Source: Epiperipatus broadwayi (taxonomy: Eukaryota > Onychophora > Udeonychophora > Euonychophora > Peripatidae). Taken from it: 64,000 bases of DNA. The stretch spans positions 11,430,984 through 11,494,983 of the forward strand of contig JAQFVV010006208.1 in the NCBI GenBank assembly GCA_028023455.1, written 5' to 3'. The position numbers and the translations under genes were made by a program. Within the stretch, counting starts at the first letter, position 1. Each line of letters opens with the position of its first letter. Under the pieces are notes generated by a model. The model ran no database searches. It was not told the DNA's origin and saw only the letters and a program-made list of their open reading frames with translations. Positions 23,180 through 34,638 of this stretch are shown one piece after another.

Positions 23180-23525
23180 CAATAACTAAAAACTATTTAA
23201 CATCACATGATCATTATCTCATACTAGCACATAATTGTTATTAAACAATTCATAACAAAGCAAAAACTCTCCATACAGTAGTGCCATCTTGGGTCAACAA
23301 GAGCAATCAATGGAGAGTTGCATTAGATCCTAAGATCTAGGTGCAGTGCTCTCAGATCCAAGGCTCCTCACTGATGAAGGCCACAAGCCAGAAACTAGTC
23401 TGGGGATATTGAATGAGTAGGCACTAGATAGGGATTTTATGCACAAGCCTTCTGGCATCCATTGATTGCTCTTGTTGGCACAAGATGGCACTACTGTATG
23501 GAGAGTTTTGCTTTGTTATAAAAAC
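23180..23525. mobile_element. Fold-back element, hammerhead family 1
   Basis: Arms begin and end with AAAACTCTCCATACAGTAGT and its complement. The left arm lacks the HHR and the right arm has an intact one. It lies next to, and in opposite arm composition to, the element at 22802. A ~32-bp direct repeat (TTTACTGATCAATAAAATCA...) follows at 23530-23605. Confidence 0.8.
23363..23408 (+). ncRNA. Hammerhead ribozyme, family 1 (intact)
   Basis: Stem I CUCCUCA pairs with UGGGGA (6 positions, one G-U). CUGAUGA is 23371-23377. Stem II GGC/GCC with CACAA loop. GAAA 23391-23394. ACUAGU self-complementary stem III, C17 at 23400. All core residues are present. Confidence 0.88.
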
Positions 23526-23889
23526 CATTTACTGATCAATAAAATCAATAATTGGATTAACTAAAAATCATTTACTGATCAATAAAATCAATAATTGGAT
23601 GACTCACTAAGCCCTCTGATTACTATTTATGAGTTAGTTGTATGGAAAAAAATTCTAAGCTTAACAAGAATCGGAAACATTTTTATCCACATGAGCTTAA
23701 ACTTCATATCAAAAACGATTAGTTTACAGATTATGTCTTTATTTATCTATAATTTTAATGTTTAACAGTTTTTGTTGTATTTATATGTGAATATTTAAAC
23801 ACTGGTCATTTCACATTTGATCAATGATATTTTATTACAACTATTTATTAATTTCAACTTTTTGATAAAATCTGGAAAAAGTTGCATTT

Positions 23890-24235
23890 GTACACTTGGT
23901 TCCTGAATGATGGTGCTCATATATACGAAATCTTGTGGAAGGAAGTTGCTCTTCAGAGATGCGCTATTAGGTTGACATTGAATTGACATGCACTCACCTG
24001 TCAATTAGTGCTTTAAAAGTGTAAGTGAATCCCTTATGTTTAGAGCCTATTCTTACATAAACCAACTCTTATCGACTATGCTTAAATCAGGAATTGATAT
24101 TTATAAGAAGATACTCTAAATATAAGTGATTCACTTATGCTTTTAAAGCATTAAATGATGGGTGAATGCATGTAAATTCAGTATCAACATCATAGCATAT
24201 CTGTGAAGAGTAATTTCCTTCCATAAGATTACATG
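23890..24235. repeat. Inverted repeat, arms ~130 bp
   Basis: 23925-24060 and 24103-24235 are diverged inverted copies (AATCTTGTGGAAGGAAGTTG against TAATTTCCTTCCATAAGATT; TTAGTGCTTTAAAAG against CTTTTAAAGCATTAA). No HHR core is present in either arm. Probably another non-autonomous fold-back family. Confidence 0.65.
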
Positions 24236-25084
24236 TAGTGCAGATAAATACTCTGCATCAGAGAGAATGAGCAATGAAAGCAACATGGTACAATGATCAA
24301 CCCAATGCTATATCCACATGTATGCTAAGTTTTCTGTCCAAAGGCCAATTCACCAATCAAGACACTAACACACTGCTATCAAATTATGCAATAGTTATTT
24401 TTTGTGACAGATTATAATTATTTACAATCCTTTCAATATAAAATTATTCTAACAATAAAATTAAAGATTAGATTTAATTTCAACAAAATTTTTTATAGCT
24501 GCATAGTGATTCAATATATTATTAATTCCAACAATAACATCACATGACATCTCAATGCTTACTGATGTGCTTTCAAATACAATTAATTTTAATTTATTCA
24601 AAATCCATTTTATGCAAGCTTGAATAATTTATTGAAAACCATATGACTAAGCTTATGAGATCATACAATATTATTATTGGTACTTAATTTTTTTTAGACC
24701 ACGAGTGGGAAATATCTGGCCTGTAGGCCAACTCTGGCCTTCAAAAGCTCCCAATCTCATTTCCCAGACAATTTCAAAATGGTAAATAAAATAGACATAT
24801 ATAACACTTCTATTTAAATATGCATGACATGCAAATATTGAATTAAGAGTTAAGTAAAATAAAATATTTATTTTCTCAACTATGTCTTTTTCTCACCAAC
24901 CTCCATAATGATTCTACCTCATTCTGTCAGAGGTGCAATATTTCAACTAATTATCCATCTTGTGTGGTCAGTCTGATTATGAATTTGATTCAAGAATGCT
25001 GAGAGCCTTTTGTTTGTTTTTATAGTGATTTTCATAGAATGTGTAACTAGTAAAAATAGGATGTGAATTTTATTTCCATTATTA

Positions 25085-25715
25085 TTAATATATTTGTGCT
25101 CTGCACACAGATAATGAAGCTTTTTAATGTACGTCAAATTATCAAAATTTACCGCCAAGCGCTTTCGGGACAGTTTATAGTCCCATATTCATGGCGACTT
25201 GTATTTGATTAATAACTATAACATTAATGCAAATTTTATGCAAATTCATATGCAGATGTTACATGGACCATTTTCGAGACAGAGAAAAGCAGGCTTCTTT
25301 GCTGTTGATTGCTGCTGGGTCACTTACAATGTAGTAAGATTCCCTGATTTTGCGTTTGATATCGTTTGTTTCAGAGCAAATGACACTGGCTGTGGTGGGT
25401 AGAAAAGCATGGCTAGTATCTTTTGCTCTGAAACAAACGGTATCAAATGCAAAATCAGGGAAGCTTACTACATTGTAAGTGACCCAGCAGCAATCAACAG
25501 AAGAGAGGCCTGCTTTTCTCAGTCTCAAAAATGGTCCATGTAACATCTACATATGAATTTGCATAAAATTTGCATTAATATTATAGTTATTAATCAAATA
25601 CAAGTCACCATGAATATGGGACTATAACTGTCCCGAAAGTGCTTGGTGGTAAATTTTGATAAATTTACGTACATTGAATAGCTTCATTATCTGTGCGCAG
25701 AGCACATGTATATAT
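25085..25715. repeat. Large palindrome, arms ~310 bp
   Basis: The left arm 25085-25393 and right arm about 25408-25715 are near-identical inverted copies (landmarks GCAGATGTTACATGGACCAT, GTGACCCAGCAGCAATCAAC) with a spacer of roughly 15-40 nt (TGGCTGTGGTGGGTAG). The two mirror-image reading frames it creates (25199+ and 25546-) are artefacts of symmetry. High arm identity suggests recent origin. No HHR core was found. Confidence 0.8.
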
Positions 25716-25792
25716 TAATTTATTTCAAATTCTAATGAAGTAAAGCCTTAACTATATCCATTATTATTTTGCATTTAATTTTTTTATTAGGA

Positions 25793-25990
25793 TGACACTA
25801 AATAAGATAAAAAAAACTGAGAAGGAAAACTGCACCTTCCAAAAAAAAAAATGGAAATCACATTTTTTTTTATAGGAAAAAACAGTAAATCAGTGTGTCT
25901 GCTTTGTCTGGAAAGTATTTCAATTAATAAAGAACATATTATTAAAAGGCACTGTTTATCAAACATTCTGGGTACTCATTACTTAGCCAG
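25793..25990 (+). pseudogene. hAT transposase N-terminus with BED-type zinc finger, frameshifted
   Basis: NKIKKTEKENCTFQ, then WKSHFF, and after a frameshift in an A/T run FFIGKNSKSVCLLC and ISINKEHIIKRH. The pattern W...FF...VCLIC...NKEHNIKRH is the BED zinc finger found at the start of hAT transposases and their domesticated relatives. The rest of the transposase is missing; the reading frame runs into the inverted repeat at 25968. Confidence 0.65.
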
Positions 25991-27448
25991 GCTTGGTCGC
26001 TTGATGGCATTGTTGTCAGTCAAAAACAATACAGTGCAACTTTACCGGGCCGCGATTTTTAAAATACAACTTTTTTTGATCCCTTTAATTTTTTCTACTT
26101 TGTCTTTAATATTTCATTTTTTTGGGGGTCTTTTTTTTTGGATAACTTTTCACTTTAACTTTAATTTTTTAAATAAATTTTTATTAACTTTTTTTAAAAA
26201 TAAAAACAAACAAAAAATAACTTCTGTCTCTAACTTTTACAAAGTGTTTCTCAATCCCCCCCCCCCCCCCCCCAAATTAAAATAAGATCAAAACTTCTGA
26301 CTTTTTCAACTTTTTTTTTTTTTTTAAAAAAAATACGGCGATTTTTTTTTTTGCCTATACTTTTTTTTGGCATTATTTGTATACTGCTGATATACTAAAA
26401 CTTTTATTTTTAAAACTAATTTTTATTACCTTTTTTTAAAAATAAAAACAAATCAAAAATAACTTTTGTATCTATCTTTTGTCTCAGTGAAGACAAGGTA
26501 TTTCTCAACCCACACTCCCTCCCCCCCCCCCCAAATTAAAATAAGATCAAAGCTTTTGACTTTTTCAACTTTTGTTGTCTTTTTTTTTTTTAAAAAGATG
26601 GCGACTAAATAACAATATTTTTTTTTGGCTTTTTTTTTATTACACGATGTCTATTTTGCCATTTTTAAAAACAATTTTACCTATTAATTCCTTTTTTTTT
26701 TACTCTTTCAACACACCACCCCAAAAAATTACAATAACATCAAAACTTCACTTCTACCACTTTCATTTTCTTTTTTCATGTTTAAAATACAGCAACCTTT
26801 TTTTGGCTATACGGCGATTTATATTACATTATTTTTATTTTGCCCTTTTAAAAAAAAACTTTTACTATTAGTGACATTTTTTGATTCTTTTATTTTTTCC
26901 TACTATGTCTTTAATATTTTACTTTTAGGAATCAAATATCTTCAGTTGCAGGAGCCTAACTGACATCGGTAAGTGGCACAATTTGTGGATCATTTTATTT
27001 GTCTCATATAATTTCTCGCAAAAGTGTAAATTTTCATGTGAGCTCAGCCAAATCATGTTCGTCCCTACCTTTTCCCAATGTTTTGCACATTCCAAGTTGT
27101 GTAAAGAAGGGTGGGGATGGTGTGACAATTCATAGTGAGTCAGACTACATGATTTAAGTAGAAATGAAATTCCCCTGCTATGGAGATATCAAAACTTGTG
27201 GCCACTTGAAATTCAAACACCCTCAGATGATACGGTAGCGACCAGTGAATTGTGCAAATTCGCATAAAGTGTTGTGAAGCACAAAACAGGCCGTAATATT
27301 TCTGTGCAACACCATCAAGCAGCCTGCAATGGCTAAGATAAACACAACTGTTTTCTTTAGCCATAAGTGTAGGCTGCATAAATGACATTTCTAGCTGTCT
27401 TAGGCAACAACGCCATCAGGTGGCCAAGCCTGGCTAAGTAATTAGTAC
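25968..27448. mobile_element. Non-autonomous element with ~45-bp terminal inverted repeats
   Basis: 25968-26012 (GTACTCATTACTTAGCCAGG...) is mirrored by 27402-27448 (...CCTGGCTAAGTAATTAGTAC). The ~1.4-kb interior has diverged tandem units of about 200-260 bp (26246, 26511, 26706), each with a C-run or CCACCCC stretch followed by AAATTAAAATAAGATCAAA-like sequence and T-runs. An 18-nt C-run lies at 26256-26273. Confidence 0.6.
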
Positions 27449-28164
27449 CACATTCTAATTACAAGAAGTTTTCTTGGAGAAAAAAGAATTATTAAAGTAG
27501 AAACCTTGAACGTCATCAAGGAACATGTTTTATGAAAAGTACAAACAAGTCAGAAAATTGTATAAAAGCAAGTTATTTTTATAAAAAAAAATGCAAAAAA
27601 TTTGAAACTATTTTCTGAATGGGAATTTATAAAAGATTGCATCTAGCTAATGTAGAAAAGGCGAATTGGAAAAATTGCCATTAAATGTGGAACAGTCATT
27701 AGTAATAATGATGTTACTTTATTTTTAATTCATAAAAAAAAATGGCCCTTTTTTAAAAAGTAAAGTTGAATTTGGCCTTCTAATTGAAAAGGTTGCTCAC
27801 TTTTTTGATTAGAGGTAAATTAATTAATTTTTTGATGAAATAGATAAATTTTAAGTTGATAATTTGCTGTCTCACAAATGATATAAATATCCAAATGGCC
27901 CATGCCAGAAAAAAAGGTTCCCCACCCTTATCCCAGACAAAGAGCAGAAATAGCCTTATAGCTATTATAAAACCGAGGTCTCTAAAATAATTAAAAATGG
28001 CGCTGGTGTTATATTTATATAACTGTGCAAAAAAGTTGATCTAGGTTTCAAAACTTTAGAGACTTTTTATATTTCAGATTATTAACTTGAATTGTATAAA
28101 AGAGTAAAAGATAACTGATTGAAGCATACAGGGATTAGTTCCAGATTTGAATACTATTTTTACC

Positions 28165-28210
28165 TGATAAAGTCAGTTGCCAGAAACCAGGCAGTCTGGA
28201 GAAGGAAAAG
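28165..28210 (+). ncRNA. Hammerhead-like relic
   Basis: CUGAUAA (G8 changed), AGUCAGUUGCCA, GAAA, then ACCAGGCAGUC and UGGAGAAGG. Order and spacing follow family 1, but the core is mutated and stem I does not pair clearly. Confidence 0.35.
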
Positions 28211-28599
28211 AAGTCTGGTGTCAATTTACTCAAGTTTATTATTTGTAATCAAAATTTCAAGTAATTTAACAATTGAAATTTAATTCCATTATAAGCAATG
28301 TATTTAGATAAATAGATAATCACATTGTTAATTGCTTGGGAGGAAATTAATGTTTGAGCATCTGAGTGGTTAGCCTGAATGGAACTTGTTCTATGTGGGT
28401 TTTCATTTTTTACTTTAATCAGCTGAAAATCAATTTAAGAACATTTTGCTCTTACTTCCTCTTTGACTGTGGTGATTAATTGTGAAAATAACTAGATGGC
28501 AATATTGATGATATAAATTTATAATACAGTATATAAAGTTGTAATTAATAATTTGTAAAGCACAGATGAGTATGCACTTTACTAATTATTAATTACAAT

Positions 28600-28880
28600 T
28601 TTAAATTGTTTTAAAAGATTTCTAATTATAAGAGCCTCACACTGACTCATTGTAAATTGAAAGATTTCGCGTATGTTAGTTTGTATAGAAGTTGTGGACT
28701 TAATCAGTGAAGTAGTTAATAGCTTTGCGTTCTCAAATCAAAATACTGTAGATTCGACTATATAATTACAAATTAGGTCGAAGATAAGAGTGGCCACTCT
28801 TGTCTTTTAAAGTCGTTAATCTTGTGTTAAGATTTGTAGAGGTCCTTACTGTCATATTTAGGTGCATAGTCTTATGGTTA
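28600..28880. repeat. Dispersed repeat shared with 48930-49150
   Basis: Both loci share GTAAAT(T/C)GAAAGATTTC, AAGATAAGA(G/C), CCACTCTTATCTT-like and ATCTTGTGTT blocks in the same order. The locus contains a small palindrome (GATAAGAGTGGCCACTCTTG). Class unknown. Confidence 0.5.
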
Positions 28881-29413
28881 TAGCCTTAATATATATTAAT
28901 ACAGTATATCTAAATATTGAATGTCTGAAATGGAATTAAGAGAGGATTAAGAGAGGGGTAAAGCAATATCAACGATTATAAATCAGATCATAGTAATTTG
29001 TTATTACTAAATAACAATATTCTTTTGTTCAGTTATTACAAATTGTATTTGGGCAAAGAACTTAGCAAACACGATATTCCTCTTAATAAGTTTTATCTTT
29101 CAGTGAAAATTTAGTATGCAAAGTGCAAAATATATACATGCGCAGTAGCAACACTGTATATGTAAATGAATGAATACACATACATACACATGTTTAAATT
29201 TATTTCTATTTTAAAAAAAAAAAACCCAACCATGCAGAAGAAAGGGAAAGTCAACTCTTAAATAATAATTATTATTCAGTCATCATACAAAAACAAAACA
29301 TTAAGTAGTTTATTTATATTCTATAGTATATGCATAATGATAATGGAAATAGTGACAATTTATATTTTATTAGTAGAAAGTATTTATATGTGAATGACAA
29401 TAAAAATTCTTAC

Positions 29414-29489
29414 CCACATCACCATATTCTCCACTGGAACTGCCCGACTCTATTGGAAGTGGTATAGAAGGCTCATTCTCACCTGACAT
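29414..29489 (-). CDS. Coding exon of an unidentified host gene
   Basis: On the minus strand a pyrimidine/T-rich acceptor TTTTATTTAACAG is followed immediately by ATGTCAGGTGAGAATG and 25 complete codons (MSGENEPSIPLPIESGSSSG continuing with EYGDV). It ends at G|GTAAGAATTT, a strong donor. The exon is 76 bp and leaves phase 1. Codon use is mixed and the peptide acidic, Ser/Pro-rich and low-complexity, unlike AT-driven chance frames. The ATG straight after the acceptor may be the start codon or an internal Met. Neighbouring exons were not located. Confidence 0.55.
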
Positions 29490-29699
29490 CTGTTAAATAA
29501 AATAATTTATTACAGTATTTATTTATTTTAAGTTGCTTGAAAACATATAAAAAACATGATAATAAAATACAAGTATTAAAAATTATATTTATTTTCATTA
29601 CCATCCATCATTTTTTATTAACGTTTCAATTAATTCAACAGCTACTTTTTATTTGATAACAACATTTTTCAAAATCATGGTAATATATCTTTGATCTCC

Positions 29700-30035
29700 T
29701 AATGTAATTGGTTTAGTACAAAATCATTGGGAGTTGGATAGCTGGGTTTGAAGACATGTAGGTGTCTGAAAATTTCAGATTTTCCACTCAATAGATAACT
29801 TTTACATAAATGCTGGCTTTGGGTTGGTATTTTTAGATCTAGTGTCTGAAGTGACCCTAGCGGCTCTCTGAGGAGTGCCAAAGCACAAAACCATTGGTCA
29901 GAGGTTGGGGGGGGGGGTCCTGACAGAGATATTTTAAATGCTTTCTCTGGCTAAGCATTTATCACAAAGCTTGTTGAGCAATTAGCAATGCTCATTGTTT
30001 ATATCTTACAAACTTAAAAGAATGGGGTCATGTGA
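29700..30035 (+). repeat. Dispersed repeat carrying hammerhead family 4
   Basis: Shares TGTCTGAAAATTTCAGATTTT and AGATAAATGCTGG-like blocks with the family 3 repeats at 54.1 and 58.8 kb, and its 3' half with 17290-17455 (inverted). Families 3 and 4 are therefore linked in one repeat architecture. It contains a G-run of about ten at 29908-29917. Confidence 0.65.
29862..29908 (+). ncRNA. Hammerhead ribozyme, family 4, GAAA mutated
   Basis: CUGAGGA 29868-29874, perfect stem II GUGC/GCAC around CAAA, then AAAA in place of GAAA, ACCAUUGGU stem III, C17 at 29899, AGAGG pairing with CUCU. Stem II is better here than at 17367 but the catalytic G12 is lost. Confidence 0.65.
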
Positions 30036-30524
30036 TCTATGACTATTTTTTATTTGACTATTTCTAATGTTTTTGAAAAAAAATCGCTCTCAAGTAAAAA
30101 ATAATTGAAGATTTATTTTAAAATTAATACTCTAATTATGTGAGCATGTAAAAAAAAGTTCGAAGTTCATGTATGATGCAAAGAATTTGGTATTAATAAA
30201 ATATTGTTATATTTAATCTTTCAAAGTATCTTAAAAGTATACATCAAAATTCGCAAAATGTAGTATTTCATGTTTATAACGTGATTGACATTTTCATTTA
30301 TGTTAACATCTAAACTATACAATATTTGACATTTGAAAAAATGATACCATAATTAAATAATAATAACGATGTTTCAAAAAAGAACTTTATTTCAGACTAA
30401 GGATTACGTTGCATGTCGGGCTACACATATGCTTACATTGTTCACCTTGGAAATGTATGTACAATTTTAATTAGGATGGTTACATATTTCAATGGGAGGG
30501 GGTACATTTGTATATAGCTACATT

Positions 30525-32250
30525 ATTATTATCACCATCATCATCATTATCATCATCATCATCATCATCACCATTATTATTATCTTTCAAAAGGACTTTA
30601 TTGCATATAACAATCAACAGTTACATTAATAATTATTTTACCACATGCAGATAAATTGAAGTTAACAATAAAATTGAAATTTGTAGTAAAAAGAAAGAAA
30701 AATAAAAAAAATATAGGATATGCCTGTGGTTTCCAAATATGAGTTTACATTTTTTTATAATCCATACACATCCAATCAGTTTTATACACTCATAAGGCTT
30801 TTAGTTTTCTCTTTTATTAGTCTCTTTTCATGCTACAATTTTGAGCATTGTTACATTATAGACCAAGCAGCTGTGTATCTCTTGGGGATACAATTTTTTC
30901 ATCTCTTAAATGTAGTACTTCCATTTTATTTCAGAATGTATTTGGATGTCTTCTTGGATTATTATTAGACATGGAGTATAGTGAAAATAATGTAAGAGTA
31001 CTTGCTCAAACATATGGGTAGCTACCTTTAACAAATGATTGTAAAAGAGTTTGAATGTTACAATTTCTTTGTTTGTAAAATGATGGTATAGATTTGCGAA
31101 TATTATCAAATGCAGGGCAGGTAAAAAGAAAATGTTCTTGTGTTTGAGTCTCTACATAACCAGCATATATCTTCTGTATTGATGTAATGCTTTCTGCATC
31201 TAAAAAAATGTAATGTTGGTAATGCTTCAAGATTTAGTTTGAGCAAAATATTATAATATTTGGGTTCTAATAATCAGAATTTGAATTTTGGGTTAATTGT
31301 TTAGTGTTAATATTTAGAATTGATCTTTTATCATTTAACACAAATGGAGGGTAAATTATCTGGTATATATCCCAATATTTCAATTCATTTTGAGACAGTG
31401 AATAAGATAATTTTGGAATGTTGAGAATTAATGTAAGGTTTTCCAGTATTCATTGAGTGATGCTGGCTTATCTGTTGGGGTGATCTTGAAGAACGCTTTC
31501 ATGTATGGAAATAAATGTACACAGGCAGAGTTAATGTTTTTGGAACGTTAAAAATATTTATTGAATGTAGTTCCAAACCACTTTGTTTTAGACGAGCTTG
31601 AATATGCTTTAGTGAAATTGATATAATCTTTTTGCCCCACAGCAATTTTCTGCATAGTGAGTTTATTTTACTAATAAAAGATTTAGTGTATAGTATTATT
31701 GGAGAATAGTATATGATTCAAATAACAATTAATAGATTAATACCATACGTGGTTTAATGCATTACAAAGACACAATGCTTTATATTTATCACTTAATATC
31801 CAACCAAGATTATTTATGAAGTATATTATAACTAAATGTAAATAAATTGTTTTGATACTACTAATTAAAGTAATTTTCTCTACTCCTTTTGTTAAATAAG
31901 GTATCAAAATAAACAATGATTTGTAAGTGGGTAATTTAGGTAATTGTAAATTTTAATCATTTAGATTAATAAAGATTAGGGGATTAATTGATAACATTTT
32001 CTCCATATAAATATCAGACCTAGCATCCATGTGATTTCCTATAGCTTTTAGACTCATAACTGGTGTGAATTGTATGAGGTGAGGAATCAATTTAATGAAA
32101 AGCTGATAAACTTAATACACATAATATAATTGTAATCTCAATTTTGTGTTCAGTAGAGTCTCTGTTTTCAGGGCACCCTACATACTCCCTAATCATAATC
32201 ATACCATTACAGTTTTTGGTGCCAATTGCATGGCATGAATATGAACCATG
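30525..32250 (-). pseudogene. Non-LTR retrotransposon family D (3' part), frameshifted
   Basis: Minus-strand pieces: KLPTYKSLFILIPYLTKGVE and FINNLGWILSDKYKALCLCN (about 31730-31960), LSQNELKYWDIYQIIYPPFV (about 31350), then ICWLC and after a frameshift ETQTQEHFLFTCPAFDNIRK (about 31090-31150), a CxxC...H...C zinc knuckle typical of the ORF2 C-terminus. The 3' end has AATAAAG (near 30598) followed by a (TGA)n tail at 30525-30585, as in non-LTR elements with microsatellite tails. A partial second copy is at 39060-39525. Confidence 0.65.
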
Positions 32251-34531
32251 ATATGCACTTAAAATTAACCTAATCCATACAAATCATACAAAAAAAGTTT
32301 TTTTGGAGCACCCAAAATTTTTTTTGAACCTATGAATATCGCGGTTTAGGCTAGTCTGAAGAGTTGGCACTATCAACCAATAGCCTGGTACTGATCCCAC
32401 AGGTAAATCAATTTATCGTATTATAGATTTTGTCATACAATTGTGGTTTGATTTTAAAATACTAATACCATACCAGTAGTTCACTTGAATATTTTTTATA
32501 TCACTAACCATTTAACAATCTTGTCATGGTAAATATGAAACATTTTGAACACATTGTTTATGTATTTTGAAGGTCACAGTTGATACAACTCGCATCGAGG
32601 TACACCTTAGTAATAAAATATCACTACTTATTGAATATATTCTATACTATTTAAAGTGAAATGATAAGTTAATCATATATACATAATATCATGGAAACTG
32701 CTAATACAAAAGTAGGTTCTGACTCAAGACTTTATAAATATGATCCTTAATGAGCTTCAGAAAATAAATAAAAAAAGACTAGATGACCAGAAAGAAGAAT
32801 TAAAGGATAATATAAGTGAATTTAAAAATAATTGTGATGAAGATTCAAAGGAAAATTTAAGGTATCAACAAAAGATTTGAAGATATTGACAAAAAAATTG
32901 AATGTATTGATAAGAGTAGATGTGCAGAAAACAGAATTAAGAGAAGATTTTAAAGAATTGAAAAAGTCAGTGTGAGGTTTGATGTATCTGACACATGATT
33001 TAAAGAATTCAAGCATGATCTTCACAGTAAATTGAAGGAGTCAGAGAATAGACATGTGGCTAAATTCAAAGAGTTGATAAAATTAAATTGAAGAATAGGA
33101 GATAAATTAGAGTTGAATCTAAAGAAATTTGAATATAGCTTGGAAGTTATGATGCAAGTTAGATGGGAGATATTATACCAGGATCACATAGCAAGTGTGA
33201 TGATCTGACAATGGGTCTGAACCATTTTGAAAATAATGGCATTACAGGCGGGTGATGTAAATTTACAAAGTAACCAATATAATTGTTTACATCTTGCTTT
33301 AAAAGAACATATACTAATTTCAATATCTCTACAACTACCAAATGCTAATATAATCATCACTGAAAATGTAAAATGAAAATCCATGCAGAAATCGGTTTGG
33401 ATTTAATGACACAAGGAGAAGAAACTTTATACAGTGCACCAATTTGAAAATCCTCATGAAAATTTGTTTGAGCTTGGTTGTCATAATTATAAAGCTGAAT
33501 GGCCCAAAACTTGACCAAAATGTCAACAAATAGTTTATAATAGGCCCCTAGAAATTTGACATAAACTAAGATGTTAAATGAGTCATATGAAATAGATTGT
33601 AGCCTTCATTGTCCTAAATATAATTCTAGAGAAGAAGTTCAACAAGATATAGGTAACTTTCAGAACAAAGTATACAATAAAGTAGTCAAAAAAATTAAAT
33701 ACTCAAATTTCAGTCAAGAGGCAAATGATATAAAAGAGTGCAAGAACTCTCAAATAACTCATGGCACTAAAAGGTTCGATTGCCATGAATGTTTGTTCAT
33801 AATGGAGAACAAGAACTAGTTAATGCAATCTATCGGTGATCATTCCAGTGGCTATCTATAACCATTACTATAGTGAAGGTCACTGTAGATCAGATATAAG
33901 AGCACCCTTTAATGGTGACCCATGTATATCAGCTTGTAACAAACACAAGCCTAAAATGAAATTTAAGAAATCTTTAAGATTCGTAAGATACATACATAGA
34001 AAAAGATATCTTATAAATTTGAATGTAAAAGAAGAGATGAGTATGTTGATAAAATGTCACACTCCTTATATAACCCTAAAGATTTATTTTATGAATATCC
34101 TAATCAAACAAAATCTTAGAAAGATACAATATGGAAGCATAAGCTAAAAGAAGTATTACAATTCACACCTAGTCAAATTGGTAATCCATTTGATGATATA
34201 GCTTGGAGTCATGACTTAGAGAACATTTTACTTACTGTTGATAAGCAGCAGCACGTTACCAATCCCGTACAAACAAGTATGAGGCCTTCTTCTTGGCAAA
34301 GTCATGATAACTTAATTGTAAAAGTTGTTGGCAATCCTCCAAGTAGCTTCATAGTAACCGAGTCCAAGGATTACAGATTTAAATTATGGGATAATTATAG
34401 TAGGTTATTATATCTAACCTCAAAGGCAAAACTCTCCATACAGTAGTGCCACCCTGTGCTAAACAGAGTAATCAATGGATGACAGAAGGCTTGTGCATAA
34501 AATCTCGATCTAGTATCTACTCATCCAATAT

Positions 34532-34571
34532 CCCCAGACTAGTTTCTGGCTTGTGGCCATCATCAGTGAGG
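34532..34571 (-). ncRNA. Hammerhead ribozyme, family 1 (left arm, intact)
   Basis: Minus strand: ACCUCA stem I, CUGAUGA, stem II UGGC/GCCA with CACAA loop, GAAA, ACUAGU, C17, UGGGGA. All conserved residues are present. Confidence 0.87.
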
Positions 34572-34593
34572 TGCAGTGCTCTCAGATCCAAGG

Positions 34594-34638
34594 CTCCTCA
34601 CTGATGATGGCCACAAGCCAGAAACTAGTCTGGGGATA
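34594..34638 (+). ncRNA. Hammerhead ribozyme, family 1 (right arm, intact)
   Basis: CUCCUCA stem I, CUGAUGA 34601-34607, stem II UGGC/GCCA, GAAA 34621-34624, ACUAGU, C17 at 34630, then UGGGGA. Complete. Confidence 0.88.

Larger units (their letters stand above)
24700..27930 (+). mobile_element. Nested hAT-type remnants
   Basis: The left edge GAGTGGGAAATATCTGGCC and the right edge (complement GGTGGGGAACCTTTTTTTCT, 27915) resemble animal hAT termini. In between are a BED zinc finger relic (25793), a large palindrome (25085), a TIR element (25968-27448) and low-complexity T/C-rich repeats. A second hAT-like 3' end (AAAAGGTTGCTCAC) is near 27788. It is probably a pile-up rather than one element. 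No TSD was established. Confidence 0.5.

Noticed and set aside
25199-25546. Opposite-strand ORFs sharing GPF.R.RKAG and CCWVTYNVV
   Set aside because: Same explanation: palindrome arms translated on both strands.
26572-26963. Phe/Leu-rich ORFs around 26.6-26.9 kb
   Set aside because: They translate T-runs in tandem low-complexity repeats.
27990-28045. ATGGCGCTGGTG as a start exon
   Set aside because: The frame stops after 15 codons and no consensus donor precedes the stop.
28142-28215. Possible minus-strand exon ending TTTATCAG|GTAAAA
   Set aside because: The sequence fits a hammerhead relic on the plus strand better, and no acceptor with matching frame is seen.
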